From Calliopsis andreniformis (lineage: Eukaryota; Arthropoda; Insecta; Hymenoptera; Andrenidae): a stretch of 64,000 bases of DNA. Below, one piece after another: positions 50,624-63,315 of this stretch. The stretch covers positions 5,022,001-5,086,000 of the forward strand of contig NW_027480423.1 in the NCBI RefSeq assembly GCF_051401765.1. Direction: 5' to 3'. The first letter of the stretch is position 1; every line of letters starts with the position of its first letter. The position numbers were made by a program, and so were the translations under genes. Below the pieces are notes generated by a model that saw only the letters and a list, made by a program, of their open reading frames with translations, did no database searches and was not told where the DNA came from.

Positions 50624-51951
50624 TTCGTTTTATACGATGGAAAAGCTGTTCTATTTATTTTGTATTTTATGCTTCGGGCGTTGACTTCTAAGGCCCTAAC
50701 TGTTCAATCTGCTGGTGCAACGCCCAAGGGTGAAGCCTATGTTGCCCGGAAAGTAGAAATGACGTTAACTTTCATACTGGTTGCAATTATTCGTTTTATA
50801 CGATGGAAAAACTGTTTTATTTATTTTGTATTTTATGCTTCTGGCGTTGACTTCTAAGGCCCTAACCATTCGATCCGGTGGAGCAACGCCCTAGAGTGAA
50901 GCCTAGGTTGCCCGGAACGGAGAAATGACCATAACTTTCACACCGGTAGCAATTATTCTTTTTATACGATGGAAAAACTGTTCTATTTATTTTGTATTTT
51001 ATGCTTCGGGCGTTGACTGCTATGGCCCTAACTATTCAATCTGTTGGTGCAACGCCCTAGGGTGACGCCTAAGTTGCCCGGAACGTAGAAATGACCATTA
51101 CCTTCACACTGGTTGCAATTATTCGTTTTATGCAATGGAAAAGCTGTTTTATTTATTTTGTGTTTTATGCTTCGGGCGTTGACTTCTAAGGCCCTAACTA
51201 TTCGATCTGGTGGGGCAACGCCCTAGAGTGAAGCCTAGGTTGCCCGGAAAGTAGAAATGACCATAACTTTCATCCTGGTTGCACTTATTCGTCTTATATG
51301 ATGGAAAAACTGTTGTAATTATATAGTGTTCTATGCTTCTGGCGTTGACTTCTTAGGCCCTAACTATTCCATCTGGTGGAGCAACGCCCTAGGGTGAAGC
51401 CTAGGTTTCCTGGAACGTAGAAATGACCATCACTTTCACACGGGTTGCAATTATTCCTGTTATAGGATGGAAAGGCTGTTGTATTTTTATTGTATTTTAT
51501 ACTTCAGGCGTTGACTTCTAAGGCCCTAGCTATTCGATCTGGTCGAGCAACGCCCTAGAGTGAAGCCTAGGTTGCCCGGAACGTAGAAATGACCATAACT
51601 TCCACACTGGTTGGAATTATTCGTTTTATACGATGGAAAAGCTGTTCTATTTATATCGTATTTTATGCTTCTGGCGTTGTCTTCTTAGGCCCTAACTATT
51701 CCATCTGGTGAAACAACGCCCTAGGGTGAAGCCTAGGTTGCCTGGAACGTAGAAATGACCATCACTTTCACACGGGTTGCAATTAGTCCTGTTATAGGAT
51801 GGAAAGACTCTTGTATTTTTATTGTATTTTATACTTCAGGCGTTGACTTCTAAGGCCCTAGCTATTCGATCTGGTCGAGCAACTCCCTAGAGTGAAGCCT
51901 AGGTTGCCCGGAACGTAGAAATGACCATAACTTCCACACTGGTTGCAATTA

Positions 51952-52781
51952 TTCGTTTTATACGATGGAAAAGCTGTTCTATTTATATCGTATTTTATGC
52001 TTCTGGCGTTGACTTCTTTGGCCCTAACTGTTCGATCTGGTGGAACAACGTCTTAGGGTGAAGCCTAGGATGCCCAGAATGTAGAAATGACCATAATTTT
52101 CACACTGGTTGCAATTATTCGTTTTATACGATGGAAAAGCTGTGGCATCTTTACTGTATTTTATTCATCCGGGGTTGACTTCTAAGGCCGTAGCTATTAG
52201 ATGTGGTGGACCAACGCCCTAGAGTGACGCCTAGGTTGCCGGGAACGTAGAAATGACCATTACTTTCACAATGTTTGCAATTATTCATTTTATACGATGG
52301 AAAAGCTTTTGTAGTTATATTGTATTTTATTCTTCTGGCGTTGACTTCTTAGGCCCTAACTATTCGATCTGGTGGAACAACGCCCTAGAGTGAAGACTAG
52401 GTTGCCCGGAACATGGAAATGACCATTACTTTTACACTGTTTGCAGTTATTCCTGTCATACGATGGAAAAACTATTGCATCTTTATTGTATTTTATGCTT
52501 CTGGCGTTGACTTCTAAGGCCCTAGCTATTCGATTTGGTGGAGCAACGCCCGAGAGTGGAGCCTAGGTTGCCGTGTACGTAGAAATGACCATTACTTTCA
52601 CACTGTTTGCAAATCTACATTATATACGATGGAAAATCTGTTGTATTTATGTTGTATTTTATGCTTCTGGCGTTGAATTCTTAGGCCCTAACTATTTGAT
52701 CTGGTGGAGCACCGCCCTAGAGTGAAGCCTAGGTTGCCCGGAACGTAGAAAAGACCATTACCTTCACACTGGTTGCAATTA
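51952..52781 (+). repeat. T cassette 5, 5 monomers
   Basis: Complete series (i) to (v), exactly 13 monomers after T cassette 4. Private changes ACGTCTTAGGG and GATGCCCAGAATG in monomer (i). Confidence 0.85.
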
Positions 52782-52947
52782 TTCGTTTTATACGATGGAA
52801 AAGCTGTTCTATTTATTTTGTATTTTATGCTTCGGGCGTTGACTTCTAAGGCCCTAACTATTCGATCTGGTGGCGCAACGCCCTAGAGTGTAGCCTAGGT
52901 TGCCCGGAACGTGGAAATGACCATAACTTTCACACTGGTTGCTATCA

Positions 52948-53113
52948 TTCGTTTTATACGATGGAAAAACTATTCTATTCATTTTGTATTTTTTGCTTCG
53001 GGCGTTGACTTCTAAGGCCCTAACTATTCAATCTGTTGGTGCAACGCCCAAGGGTGAAGCCCATGTTGCCCGGAAGGTACAAATGACCATAACTTTCATC
53101 CTGGTTGCAATTA
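52948..53113 (+). repeat. Extra copy of R monomer 1 before module R5
   Basis: This single monomer (AACTATTCTATTCATT with TTTTTTGCTTCGG) is repeated immediately as the first monomer of R5. Its end is chimeric: after GGTACAAATGACC it continues with ATAACTTTCATCCTGG, as before an R monomer 4 type, rather than with GTTAACTTTCATACTGG. Confidence 0.8.
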
Positions 53114-55105
53114 TTCGTTTTATATGATGGAAAAACTATTCTATTCATTTTGTATTTTTTGCTTCGGGCGTTGACTTCTAAGGCCCTAACTATTCAATCT
53201 GTTGGTGCAACGCCCAAGGGTGAAGCCCATGTTGCCCGGAAGGTACAAATGACGTTAACTTTCATACTGGTTTCAATTATCCGTTTTATGCGATGGAAAA
53301 ACTGTTTTATTTATTTTGTGTTTTATGCTTCGGGCGTTGACTTCTAAGGCCCTAACTATTCGATCTGGTGGGGCTACGCCCTAGAGTGAAGCCTAGGTTG
53401 CCCGGAAAGTAGAAATGACCATAACTTTCATCCTGGTTGCAATTATTCGTTTTATATGATGGAAAAACTGTTGTATTTATATAGTGTTTTATGCTTCTGG
53501 CGTTGACTTCTTAGGCCCTAACTATTCCATCTGGTGGAACAACGCCCTAGGGTGAAGCGTGGGTTGCCTGGAACGTAGAAATGACCATCACTTTCACTCG
53601 GGTTGCAATTATTCCTGTTATAGGGTGGAAAGGCTGTTGTATTTTTATTGTATTTTATACTTCAGGCGTTGACATCTAAGGCCCTAGCTATTCGATCTGG
53701 TCGAGCAACGCCCTAGAGTGAAGCCTAGGTTGCCCGGAATGTAGACATGACCATAACTTCCACACTGGTTGCAATTATTCGTTTTATACGATGGAAAAGC
53801 TGTTGTATTTATATCGTATTTTATGATTCTGGCGTTGAACTCTTAGGCCCTAACTATTCCTTCTGGTGGAACAACGCCTTCGGGTGCAGCCTAGGTTGCG
53901 CGTAACGTAGAAATGACCATAACTTTCACACTGGTAGCAATTATTCGTTTTATACGATGGAAAAACTGTATCATTTATTTTGTATTTTATGCTTCTGGCG
54001 TTGACTTCTAAGGCCCTAACCATTCGATCCGGTGGAGCAACGCCCTAGAGTGAAGCCTAGGTTGCCCGGAACGGAGAAATGACCATAACTTTCACACCGG
54101 TAGCAATTATTCTTTTTATACGATGGAAAAACTGTTCTATTTATTTTGTATTTTATGCTTCGGGCGTTGACTGCTATGGCCCTAACTATTCAATCTGTTG
54201 GTGCAACGCCCTAGGGTGACGCCTAAGTTGCCCGGAACGTAGAAATGACCATTACCTTCACACTGGTTGCAATTATTCGTTTTATGCGATGGAAAAGCTG
54301 TTTTATTTATTTTGTGTTTTATGCTTCGGGCGTTGACTTCTAAGGCCCTAACTATTCGATCTGGTGGGGCAACGCCCTAGAGTGAAGCCTAGGTTGCCCG
54401 GAAAGTAGAAATGGCCATAACTTTCATCCTGGTTGCAATTATTCGTTTTATATGATGGAAAAACTGTTGTATTTATATAGTGTTCTATGCTTCTGGCGTT
54501 GACTTCTTAGGCCCTAACTATTCCATCTGGTGGAACAACGCCCTAGGGTGAAGCCTAGGTTGCCTGGAACGTAGAAATGACCATCACTTTCACACGGGTT
54601 GCAATTATTCCTGTTATAGGATGGAAAGGCTGTTGTATTTTTATTGTATTTTATACTTCAGGCGTTGACTTCTAAGGCCCTAGCTATTCGATCTGGTCGA
54701 GCAACGCCCTAGAGTGAAGCCTAGGTTGCCCGGAACGTAGAAATGACCATAACTTCCACACTGGTTGGAATTATTCGTTTTATACGATGGAAAAGCTGTT
54801 CTATTTATATCGTATTTTATGCTTCTGGCGTTGTCTTCTTAGGCCCTAACTATTCCATCCGGTGAAACAACGCCCTAGGGTGAAGCCTAGGTTGCCTGGA
54901 ACGTAGAAATGACCATCACTTTCACACGGGTTGCAATTACTCCTGTTATAGGATGGAAAGACTCTTGTATTTTTATTGTATTTTATACTTCAGGCGTTGA
55001 CTTCTAAGGCCCTAGCTATTCGATCTGGTCGACCAACTCCCTAGAGTGAAGCCTAGGTTGCCCGGAACGGAGAAATGACCATAACTTTCACACCGGTAGC
55101 AATTA
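53114..55105 (+). repeat. Module R5, 12 monomers, followed by a partial R
   Basis: Complete 1992-bp R series. Its last monomer has the private GTCGACCAACTCCC, shared with R7 only. Instead of a T cassette, a second run of R monomers 7-11 follows (55106-55935, 830 bp). The same composite appears 5976 bp downstream (R7), so it arose before that duplication. Confidence 0.85.
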
Positions 55106-57340
55106 TTCTTTTTATACGATGGAAAAGCTGTTCTATTTATTTTGTATTTTATGCTTCGGGCGTTGACTGCTATGGCCCTAACTATTCAATCTGTTGGTGC
55201 AACGCCCTAGGGTGACGCCTAAGTTGCCCGGAACGTAGAAATGACCATTACCTTCACACTGGTTGCAATTATTCGTTTTATGCGATGGAAAAGCTGTTTT
55301 ATTTATTTTGTGTTTTATGCTTCGGGCGTTGACTTCTAAGGCCCTAACTATTCGATCTGGTGGGGCAACGCCCTAGAGTGAAGCCTAGGTTGCCCGGAAA
55401 GTAGAAATGACCATAACTTTCATCCTGGTTGCAATTATTCGTTTTATATGATGGAAAAACTGTTGTATTTATATAGTGTTCTATGCTTCTGGCGTTGACT
55501 TCTTAGGCCCTAACTATTCCATCTGGTGGAACAACGCCCTAGGGTGAAGCCTAGGTTGCCTGGAACGTAGAAATGACCATCACTTTCACACGGGTTGCAA
55601 TTATTCCTGTTATAGGATGGAAAGGCTATTGTATTTTTATTGTATTTTATACTTCAGGCGTTGACTTCTAAGGCCCTAGCTATTCGATCTGGTCGAGCAA
55701 CGCCCTGGAGTGAAGCCTAGGTTGCCCGGAACGTAGAAATGACCATAACTTCCACACTGGTTGGAATTATTCGTTTTATACGATGGAAAAGCTGTTCTAT
55801 TTATATCGTATTTTATGCTTCTGGCGTTGTCTTCTTAGGCCCTAACTATTCCATCTGGTGAAACAACGCCCTAGGGTGAAGCCTAGGTTGCCTGGAACGT
55901 AGAAATGACCATCACTTTCACACTGTTTGCAGTTATTCCTGTTATACGGTGGAAAAACTTTTGCATCTATATTGTATTTTATGCTTCTGGCGTTGACTTC
56001 TAGGGCCCTACCTATTCGGTTTGGTGGAGCAACGCCCGAGAGCGGAGCCTAAGTTGCCCGGTACGTAGAAATCACCATTACTTTCACACTGTTTGCAAAT
56101 ATACATTATATACGATGGAAAATCTGTTGTATTTATGTTGTATTTTATGCTTCTGGCGTTGACTTCTAAGGCCCTAACTATTTGATCTGGTGGAGCACCG
56201 CCCTAGGGTGACGCCTAAGTTGCCCGGAACGTAGAAATGACCATTACCTTCACACTGGTTGCAATTATTCGTTTTATGCGATGGAAAAGCTGATTTATTT
56301 ATTTTGTGTTTTATGCTTCGGCCGTTGACTTCTAAGGCCCTAACTATTCGATCTGGTGGGGCAACGCCCTAGAGTGAAGCCTAGGTTGCTCGGAAAGTAG
56401 AAATGACCATAACTACCACACTGGCTGCAATTATTCGTTTTATACGATGGAAAAACTGTTTTATTTATTCTGTATTTTATGCTTCTGGCGTTGACTTCTA
56501 AGGCCCTAGCTATTCGACTTGGTGGAGCAACGCCCTAGAGTGATGCCTAGGATGCCCGGAACGGCGAAATGACCATAACTTTCACACCGGTAGCAATTAT
56601 TCGTTTTATACGATGGAAAAACTGTTCTATCTATTTTGTATTTTATGCTTCGGGCGTTGACTTCTAAGGACCTAACTGTCCAATCTGTTGGTGCAACGCC
56701 CAAGGGTGAAGCCTATGTTGCCCGGAAAGTAGAAATGACGTTAACTTTTATACTGGTTGTAATTATTCGTTTTATACGATGGAAAAGCTGTTCTATTTAT
56801 ATCGTATTTTATGCTTCTGGCGTTGACTTCTTTGTCCCTAACTGTTCGATCTGGTGGAACAACGGCTTAGGGTGAAGCCTAGGATGCCCGGAATGTAGAA
56901 ATGACCATAATTTTCACACTGGTTGCAATTATTCGTTTTATACGATGGAAAAGCTGTGGCATCTTTACTGTATTTTATTCATCCGGGGTTGACTTCTAAG
57001 GCCGTAGCTATTAGATGTGGTGGACCAACGCCCTAGAGTGACGCCTAGGTTGCCGGGAACGTAGAAATGACCATTACTTTCACACTGTTTGCAAATCTAC
57101 ATTATATACGATGGAAAATCTGTTGTATTTATGTTGTATTTTATGCTTCTGGCGTTGAATTCTTAGGCCCTAACTATTTGATCTGGTGGAGCACCGCCCT
57201 AGAGTGAAGCCTGGGTTGCCCGGAACGTAGAAAAGACCATTACCTTCACACTGGTTGCAATTATTCGTTTTATACGATGGAAAAGCTGTTCTATTTATTT
57301 TGTATTTTATGCTTCGGGCGTTGACTTCTAAGGCCCTAAC
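53128..57340 (+). repeat. Duplicated block D, copy 1 (offset 5976 bp = 36 monomers)
   Basis: About 4.2 kb aligns to 59104-63315. Shared private states include GTCGACCAACTCCC, AAAGGCTATTG, CTTCGGCCGTTGAC, GGTTGCTCGGAAAG, ACTACCACACTGGCTGC and TTCTTTGTCCC. The offset drops to 5975 after a 1-bp deletion in the second copy (AGGCGTGACTTC near 60640). After 57340 the second copy carries one additional monomer before the homology resumes. Confidence 0.85.
56766..57263 (+). repeat. T cassette 6, shortened to 3 monomers
   Basis: Monomers (i) and (ii) run directly into monomer (v): after GCCGGGAACGTAG of (ii) comes CACACTGTTTGCAAATCTAC of (v), so (iii) and (iv) are deleted. A second Q cassette follows at 57264-57927, then the GCTGTGGCACC linker at 57928 and R6. 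Confidence 0.8.
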
Positions 57341-58093
57341 TATTCGATCTGGTGGCGCAACGCCCTAGAGTGTAGCCTAGGTTGCCCGGAACGTAGAAAT
57401 GACCATAACTTTCACACTGGTTGCTATCATTCGTTTTATACGATGGAAAAACTGTTATATTTATATTGTATTTTATGCTTCTGGCGTTGACTTCTTAGGC
57501 CCTAACTATTCGATCTGGTTCAACAACGCCCTAGAGAGAAGACTAGGTTGCCCGGAACATGGAAATGACCATTACTTTCACACTGTTTGCAGTTATTCCT
57601 GTTATACAGTGGAAAAACTTTTGCATCTTTATTGTATTTTATGCTTCTGGCGTTGACTTCTAGGGCCCTACCTATTCGGTTTGGTGGAGCAACGCCCGAG
57701 AGCGGAGCCTAAGTTGCCCGGTACGTAGAAATCACCATTACTTTCACACTGTTTGCAAATATACATTATATACGATGGAAAATCTGTTGTATTTATGTTG
57801 TATTTTATGCTTCTGGCGTTGACTTCTAAGGCCCTAACTATTTGATCTGGTGGAGCACCGCCCTAGAGTGAAGCCTAGGTTGCCCGGAACGTAGAAATGA
57901 CCATAACTTTCACACTGGTTGCAATTATCCGTTTTATACGATGGAAAAGCTGTGGCACCTTTTATGTATTTTATTCATCTGGGGCTGACTTCTAAGGCCG
58001 TTGCTATTAGATGTGGTGGAGCAACGCCCTAGGGTGACGCCTAAGTTGCCTGGAACGTAGAAATGACCATTACCTTCACACTGGTTGCAATTA

Positions 58094-59089
58094 TTCGTTT
58101 TATACGATGGAAAAACTATTCTATTCATTTTGTATTTTTTGCTTCGGGCGTTGACTTCTAAGGCCCTAACTATTCAATCTGTTGGTGCAACGCCCAAGGG
58201 TGAAGCCCATGTTGCCCGGAAGGTACAAATGACGTTAACTTTCATACTGGTTTCAATTATCCGTTTTATGCGATGGAAAAACTGTTTTATTTATTTTGTG
58301 TTTTATGCTTCGGGCGTTGACTTCTAAGGCCCTAACTATTCGATCTGGTGGGGCTACGCCCTAGAGTGAAGCCTAGGTTGCCCGGAAAGTAGAAATGACC
58401 ATAACTTTCATCCTGGTTGCAATTATTCGTTTTATATGATGGAAAAACTGTTGTATTTATATAGTGTTTTATGCTTCTGGCGTTGACTTCTTAGGCCCTA
58501 ACTATTCCATCTGGTGGAACAACGCCCTAGGGTGAAGCGTGGGTTGCCTGGAACGTAGAAATGACCATCACTTTCACTCGGGTTGCAATTATTCCTGTTA
58601 TAGGGTGGAAAGGCTGTTGTATTTTTATTGTATTTTATACTTCAGGCGTTGACATCTAAGGCCCTAGCTATTCGATCTGGTCGAGCAACGCCCTAGAGTG
58701 AAGCCTAGGTTGCCCGGAATGTAGACATGACCCTAACTTCCACACTGGTTGCAATTATTCGTTTTATATGATGGAAAAGCTGTTGTATTTATATCGTATT
58801 TTATGATTCTGGCGTTGAACTCTTAGGCCCTAACTATTCCTTCTGGTGGAACAACGCCTTCGGGTGCAGCCTAGGTTGCCCGTAACGTAGAAATGACCAT
58901 AACTTTCACACTGGTAGCAATTATTCGTTTTATACGATGGAAAAACTGTATCATTTATTTTGTATTTTATGCTTCTGGCGTTGACTTCTAAGGCCCTAAC
59001 CATTCGATCCGGTGGAGCAACGCCCTAGGGTGACGCCTAAGTTGCCTGGAACGTAGAAATGACCATTACCTTCACACTGGTTGCAATTA
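58094..59089 (+). repeat. Module R6, first 6 monomers only
   Basis: R monomers 1-6 occur here and are immediately restarted from monomer 1 at 59090 (R7). The 996-bp unit and the first half of R7 are in tandem and share private states (GGTTGCCCGTAACG and TATATGATGGAAAAGCTG), so this is a recent 6-monomer duplication. The precise duplicated interval reads as 58021-59016 and 59017-60012. Confidence 0.85.
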
Positions 59090-61080
59090 TTCGTTTTATA
59101 CGATGGAAAAACTATTCTATTCATTTTGTATTTTTTGCTTCGGGCGTTGACTTCTAAGGCCCTAACTATTCAATCTGTTGGTGCAACGCCCAAGGGTGAA
59201 GCCCATGTTGCCCGGAAGGTACAAATGACGTTAACTTTCATACTGGTTTCAATTATCCGTTTTATGCGATGGAAAAACTGTTTTATTTATTTTGTGTTTT
59301 ATGCTTCGGGCGTTGACTTCTAAGGCCCTAACTATTCGATCTGGTGGGGCTACGCCCTAGAGTGAAGCCTAGGTTGCCCGGAAAGTAGAAATGACCATAA
59401 CTTTCATCCTGGTTGCAATTATTCGTTTTATATGATGGAAAAACTGTTGTATTTATATAGTGTTTTATGCTTCTGGCGTTGACTTCTTAGGCCCTAACTA
59501 TTCCATCTGGTGGAACAACGCCCTAGGGTGAAGCGTGGGTTGCCTGGAACGTAGAAATGACCATCACTTTCACTCGGGTTGCAATTATTCCTGTTATAGG
59601 GTGGAAAGGCTGTTGTATTTTTATTGTATTTTATACTTCAGGCGTTGACATCTAAGGCCCTAGCTATTCGATCTGGTCGAGCAACGCCCTAGAGTGAAGC
59701 CTAGGTTGCCCGGAATGTAGACATGACCATAACTTCCACACTGGTTGCAATTATTCGTTTTATATGATGGAAAAGCTGTTGTATTTATATCGTATTTTAT
59801 GATTCTGGCGTTGAACTCTTAGGCCCTAACTATTCCTTCTGGTGGAACAACGCCTTCGGGTGCAGCCTAGGTTGCCCGTAACGTAGAAATGACCATAACT
59901 TTCACACTGGTAGCAATTATTCGTTTTATACGATGGAAAAACTGTATCATTTATTTTGTATTTTATGCTTCTGGCGTTGACTTCTAAGGCCCTAACCATT
60001 CGATCCGGTGGAGCAACGCCCTAGAGTGAAGCCTAGGTTGCCCGGAACGGAGAAATGACCATAACTTTCACACCGGTAGCAATTATTCTTTTTATACGAT
60101 GGAAAAACTGTTCTATTTATTTTGTATTTTATGCTTCGGGCGTTGACTGCTATGGCCCTAACTATTCAATCTGTTGGTGCAACGCCCTAGGGTGACGCCT
60201 AAGTTGCCCGGAACGTAGAAATGACCATTACCTTCACACTGGTTGCAATTATTCGTTTTATGCGATGGAAAAGCTGTTTTATTTATTTTGTGTTTTATGC
60301 TTCGGGCGTTGACTTCTAAGGCCCTAACTATTCGATCTGGTGGGGCAACGCCCTAGAGTGAAGCCTAGGTTGCCCGGAAAGTAGAAATGACCATAACTTT
60401 CATCCTGGTTGCAATTATTCGTTTTATATGATGGAAAAACTGTTGTATTTATATAGTGTTCTATGCTTCTGGCGTTGACTTCTTAGGCCCTAACTATTCC
60501 ATCTGGTGGAACAACGCCCTAGGGTGAAGCCTAGGTTGCCTGGAACGTAGAAATGACCATCACTTTCACACGGGTTGCAATTATTCCTGTTATAGGATGG
60601 AAAGGCTGTTGTATTTTTATTGTATTTTATACTTCAGGCGTGACTTCTAAGGCCCTAGCTATTCGATCTGGTCGAGCAACGCCCAAGAGTGAAGCCTAGG
60701 TTGCCCGGAACGTAGAAATGACCATAACTTCCACACTGGTTGGAATTATTCGTTTTATACGATGGAAAAGCTGTTCTATTTATATCGTATTTTATGCTTC
60801 TGGCGTTGTCTTCTTAGGCCCTAACTATTCCATCCGGTGAAACAACGCCCTAGGGTGAAGCCTAGGTTGCCTGGAACGTAGAAATGACCATCACTTTCAC
60901 ACGGGTTGCAATTACTCCTGTTATAGGATGGAAAGACTCTTGTATTTTTATTGTATTTTATACTTCAGGCGTTGACTTCTAAGGCCCTAGCTATTCGATC
61001 TGGTCGACCAACTCCCTAGAGTGAAGCCTAGGTTGCCCGGAACGGAGAAATGACCATAACTTTCACACCGGTAGCAATTA
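59090..61080 (+). repeat. Module R7, 12 monomers, followed by a partial R
   Basis: Complete R series with one deleted base (AGGCGTGACTTC near 60640; length 1991). As with R5, a further run of R monomers 7-11 follows (61081-61910, 830 bp) before Q-type monomers begin at 61911. Confidence 0.85.
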
Positions 61081-63315
61081 TTCTTTTTATACGATGGAAA
61101 AACTGTTCTATTTATTTTGTATTTTATGCTTCGGGCGTTGACTGCTATGGCCCTAACTATTCAATCTGTTGGTGCAACGCCCTAGGGTGACGCCTAAGTT
61201 GCCCGGAACGTAGAAATGACCATTACCTTCACACTGGTTGCAATTATTCGTTTTATGCGATGGAAAAGCTGTTTTATTTATTTTGTGTTTTATGCTTCGG
61301 GCGTTGACTTCTAAGGCCCTAACTATTCGATCTGGTGGGGCAACGCCCTAGAGTGAAGCCTAGGTTGCCCGGAAAGTAGAAATGACCATAACTTTCATCC
61401 TGGTTGCAATTATTCGTTTTATATGATGGAAAAACTGTTGTATTTATATAGTGTTCTATGCTTCTGGCGTTGACTTCTTAGGCCCTAACTATTCCATCTG
61501 GTGGAACAACGCCCTAGGGTGAAGCCTAGGTTGCCTGGAACGTAGAAATGACCATCACTTTCACACGGGTTGCAATTATTCCTGTTATAGGATGGAAAGG
61601 CTATTGTATTTTTATTGTATTTTATACTTCAGGCGTTGACTTCTAAGGCCCTAGCTATTCGATCTGGTCGAGCAACGCCCTAGAGTGAAGCCTAGGTTGC
61701 CCGGAACGTAGAAATGACCATAACTTCCACACTGGTTGGAATTATTCGTTTTATACGATGGAAAAGCTGTTCTATTTATATCGTATTTTATGCTTCTGGC
61801 GTTGTCTTCTTAGGCCCTAACTATTCCATCTGGTGAAACAACGCCCTAGGGTGAAGCCTAGGTTGCCTGGAACGTAGAAATGACCATCACTTTCACACTG
61901 TTTGCAGTTATTCCTGTTATACGGTGGAAAAACTTTTGCATCTTTATTGTATTTTATGCTTCTGGCGTTGACTTCTAGGGCCCTACCTATTCGGTTTGGT
62001 GGAGCAACGCCCGAGAGCGGAGCCTAAGTTGCCCGGTACGTAGAAATCACCATTACTTTCACACTGTTTGCAAATATACATTATATACGATGGAAAATTT
62101 GTTGTATTTATGTTGTATTTTATGCTTCTGGCGTTGACTTCTAAGGCCCTAACTATTTGATCTGGTGGAGCACCGCCCTAGGGTGACGCCTAAGTTGCCC
62201 GGAACGTAGAAATGACCATTACCTTCACACTGGTTGCAATTATTCGTTTTATGCGATGGAAAAGCTGATTTATTTATTTTGTGTTTTATGCTTCGGCCGT
62301 TGACTTCTAAGGCCCTAACTATTCGATCTGGTGGGGCAACGCCCTAGAGTGAAGCCTAGGTTGCTCGGAAAGTAGAAATGACCATAACTACCACACTGGC
62401 TGCAATTATTCGTTTTATACGATGGAAAAACTGTTTTATTTATTCTGTATTTTATGCTTCTGGCGTTGACTTCTAAGGCCCTAACTATTCGACTTGGTGG
62501 AGCAACGCCCTAGAGTGATGCCTAGGATGCCCGGAACGGCGAAATGACCATAACTTTCACACCGGTAGCAATTATTCGTTTTATACGATGGAAAAACTGT
62601 TCTATCTATTTTGTATTTTATGCTTCGGGCGTTGACTTCTAAGGACCTAACTGTCCAATCTGTTGGTGCAACGCCCAAGGGTGAAGCCTATGTTGCCCGG
62701 AAAGTAGAAATGACGTTAACTTTTATACTGGTTGTAATTATTCGTTTTATACGATGGAAAAGCTGTTCTATTTATATCGTATTTTATGCTTCTGGCGTTG
62801 ACTTCTTTGTCCCTAACTGTTCGATCTGGTGGAACAACGGCTTAGGGTGAAGCCTAGGATGCCCGGAATGTAGAAATGACCATAATTTTCACACTGGTTG
62901 CAATTATTCGTTTTATACGATGGAAAAGCTGTGGCATCTTTACTGTATTTTATTCATCCGGGGTTGACTTCTAAGGCCGTAGCTATTAGATGTGGTGGAC
63001 CAACGCCCTAGAGTGACGCCTAGGTTGCCGGGAACGTAGAAATGACCATTACTTTCACACTGTTTGCAAATCTACATTATATACGACGGAAAATCTGTTG
63101 TATTTATGTTGTATTTTATGCTTCTGGCGTTGAATTCTTAGGCCCTAACTATTTGATCTGGTGGAGCACCGCCCTAGAGTGAAGCCTAGGTTGCCCGGAA
63201 CGTAGAAAAGACCATTACCTTCACACTGGTTGCAATTATTCGTTTTATACGATGGAAAAGCTGTTCTATTTATTTTGTATTTTATTCTTCGGGCGTTGAC
63301 TTCTAAGGCCCTAAC
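59104..63315 (+). repeat. Duplicated block D, copy 2
   Basis: Counterpart of 53128-57340. After it, one extra monomer of the CAATCTGCTGGTGC type (also at 42725 and 50700) is present, then homology with 57341 onward resumes at 63482 and runs to the window end. Differences from copy 1 are few, for example GGAAAAACTGTTC against GGAAAAGCTGTTC near 61095. Confidence 0.85.
62741..63238 (+). repeat. T cassette 7, shortened to 3 monomers
   Basis: Same deletion of monomers (iii) and (iv) as in T cassette 6, as expected for a copy within block D. Private change ATATACGACGG in monomer (v). Confidence 0.8.
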
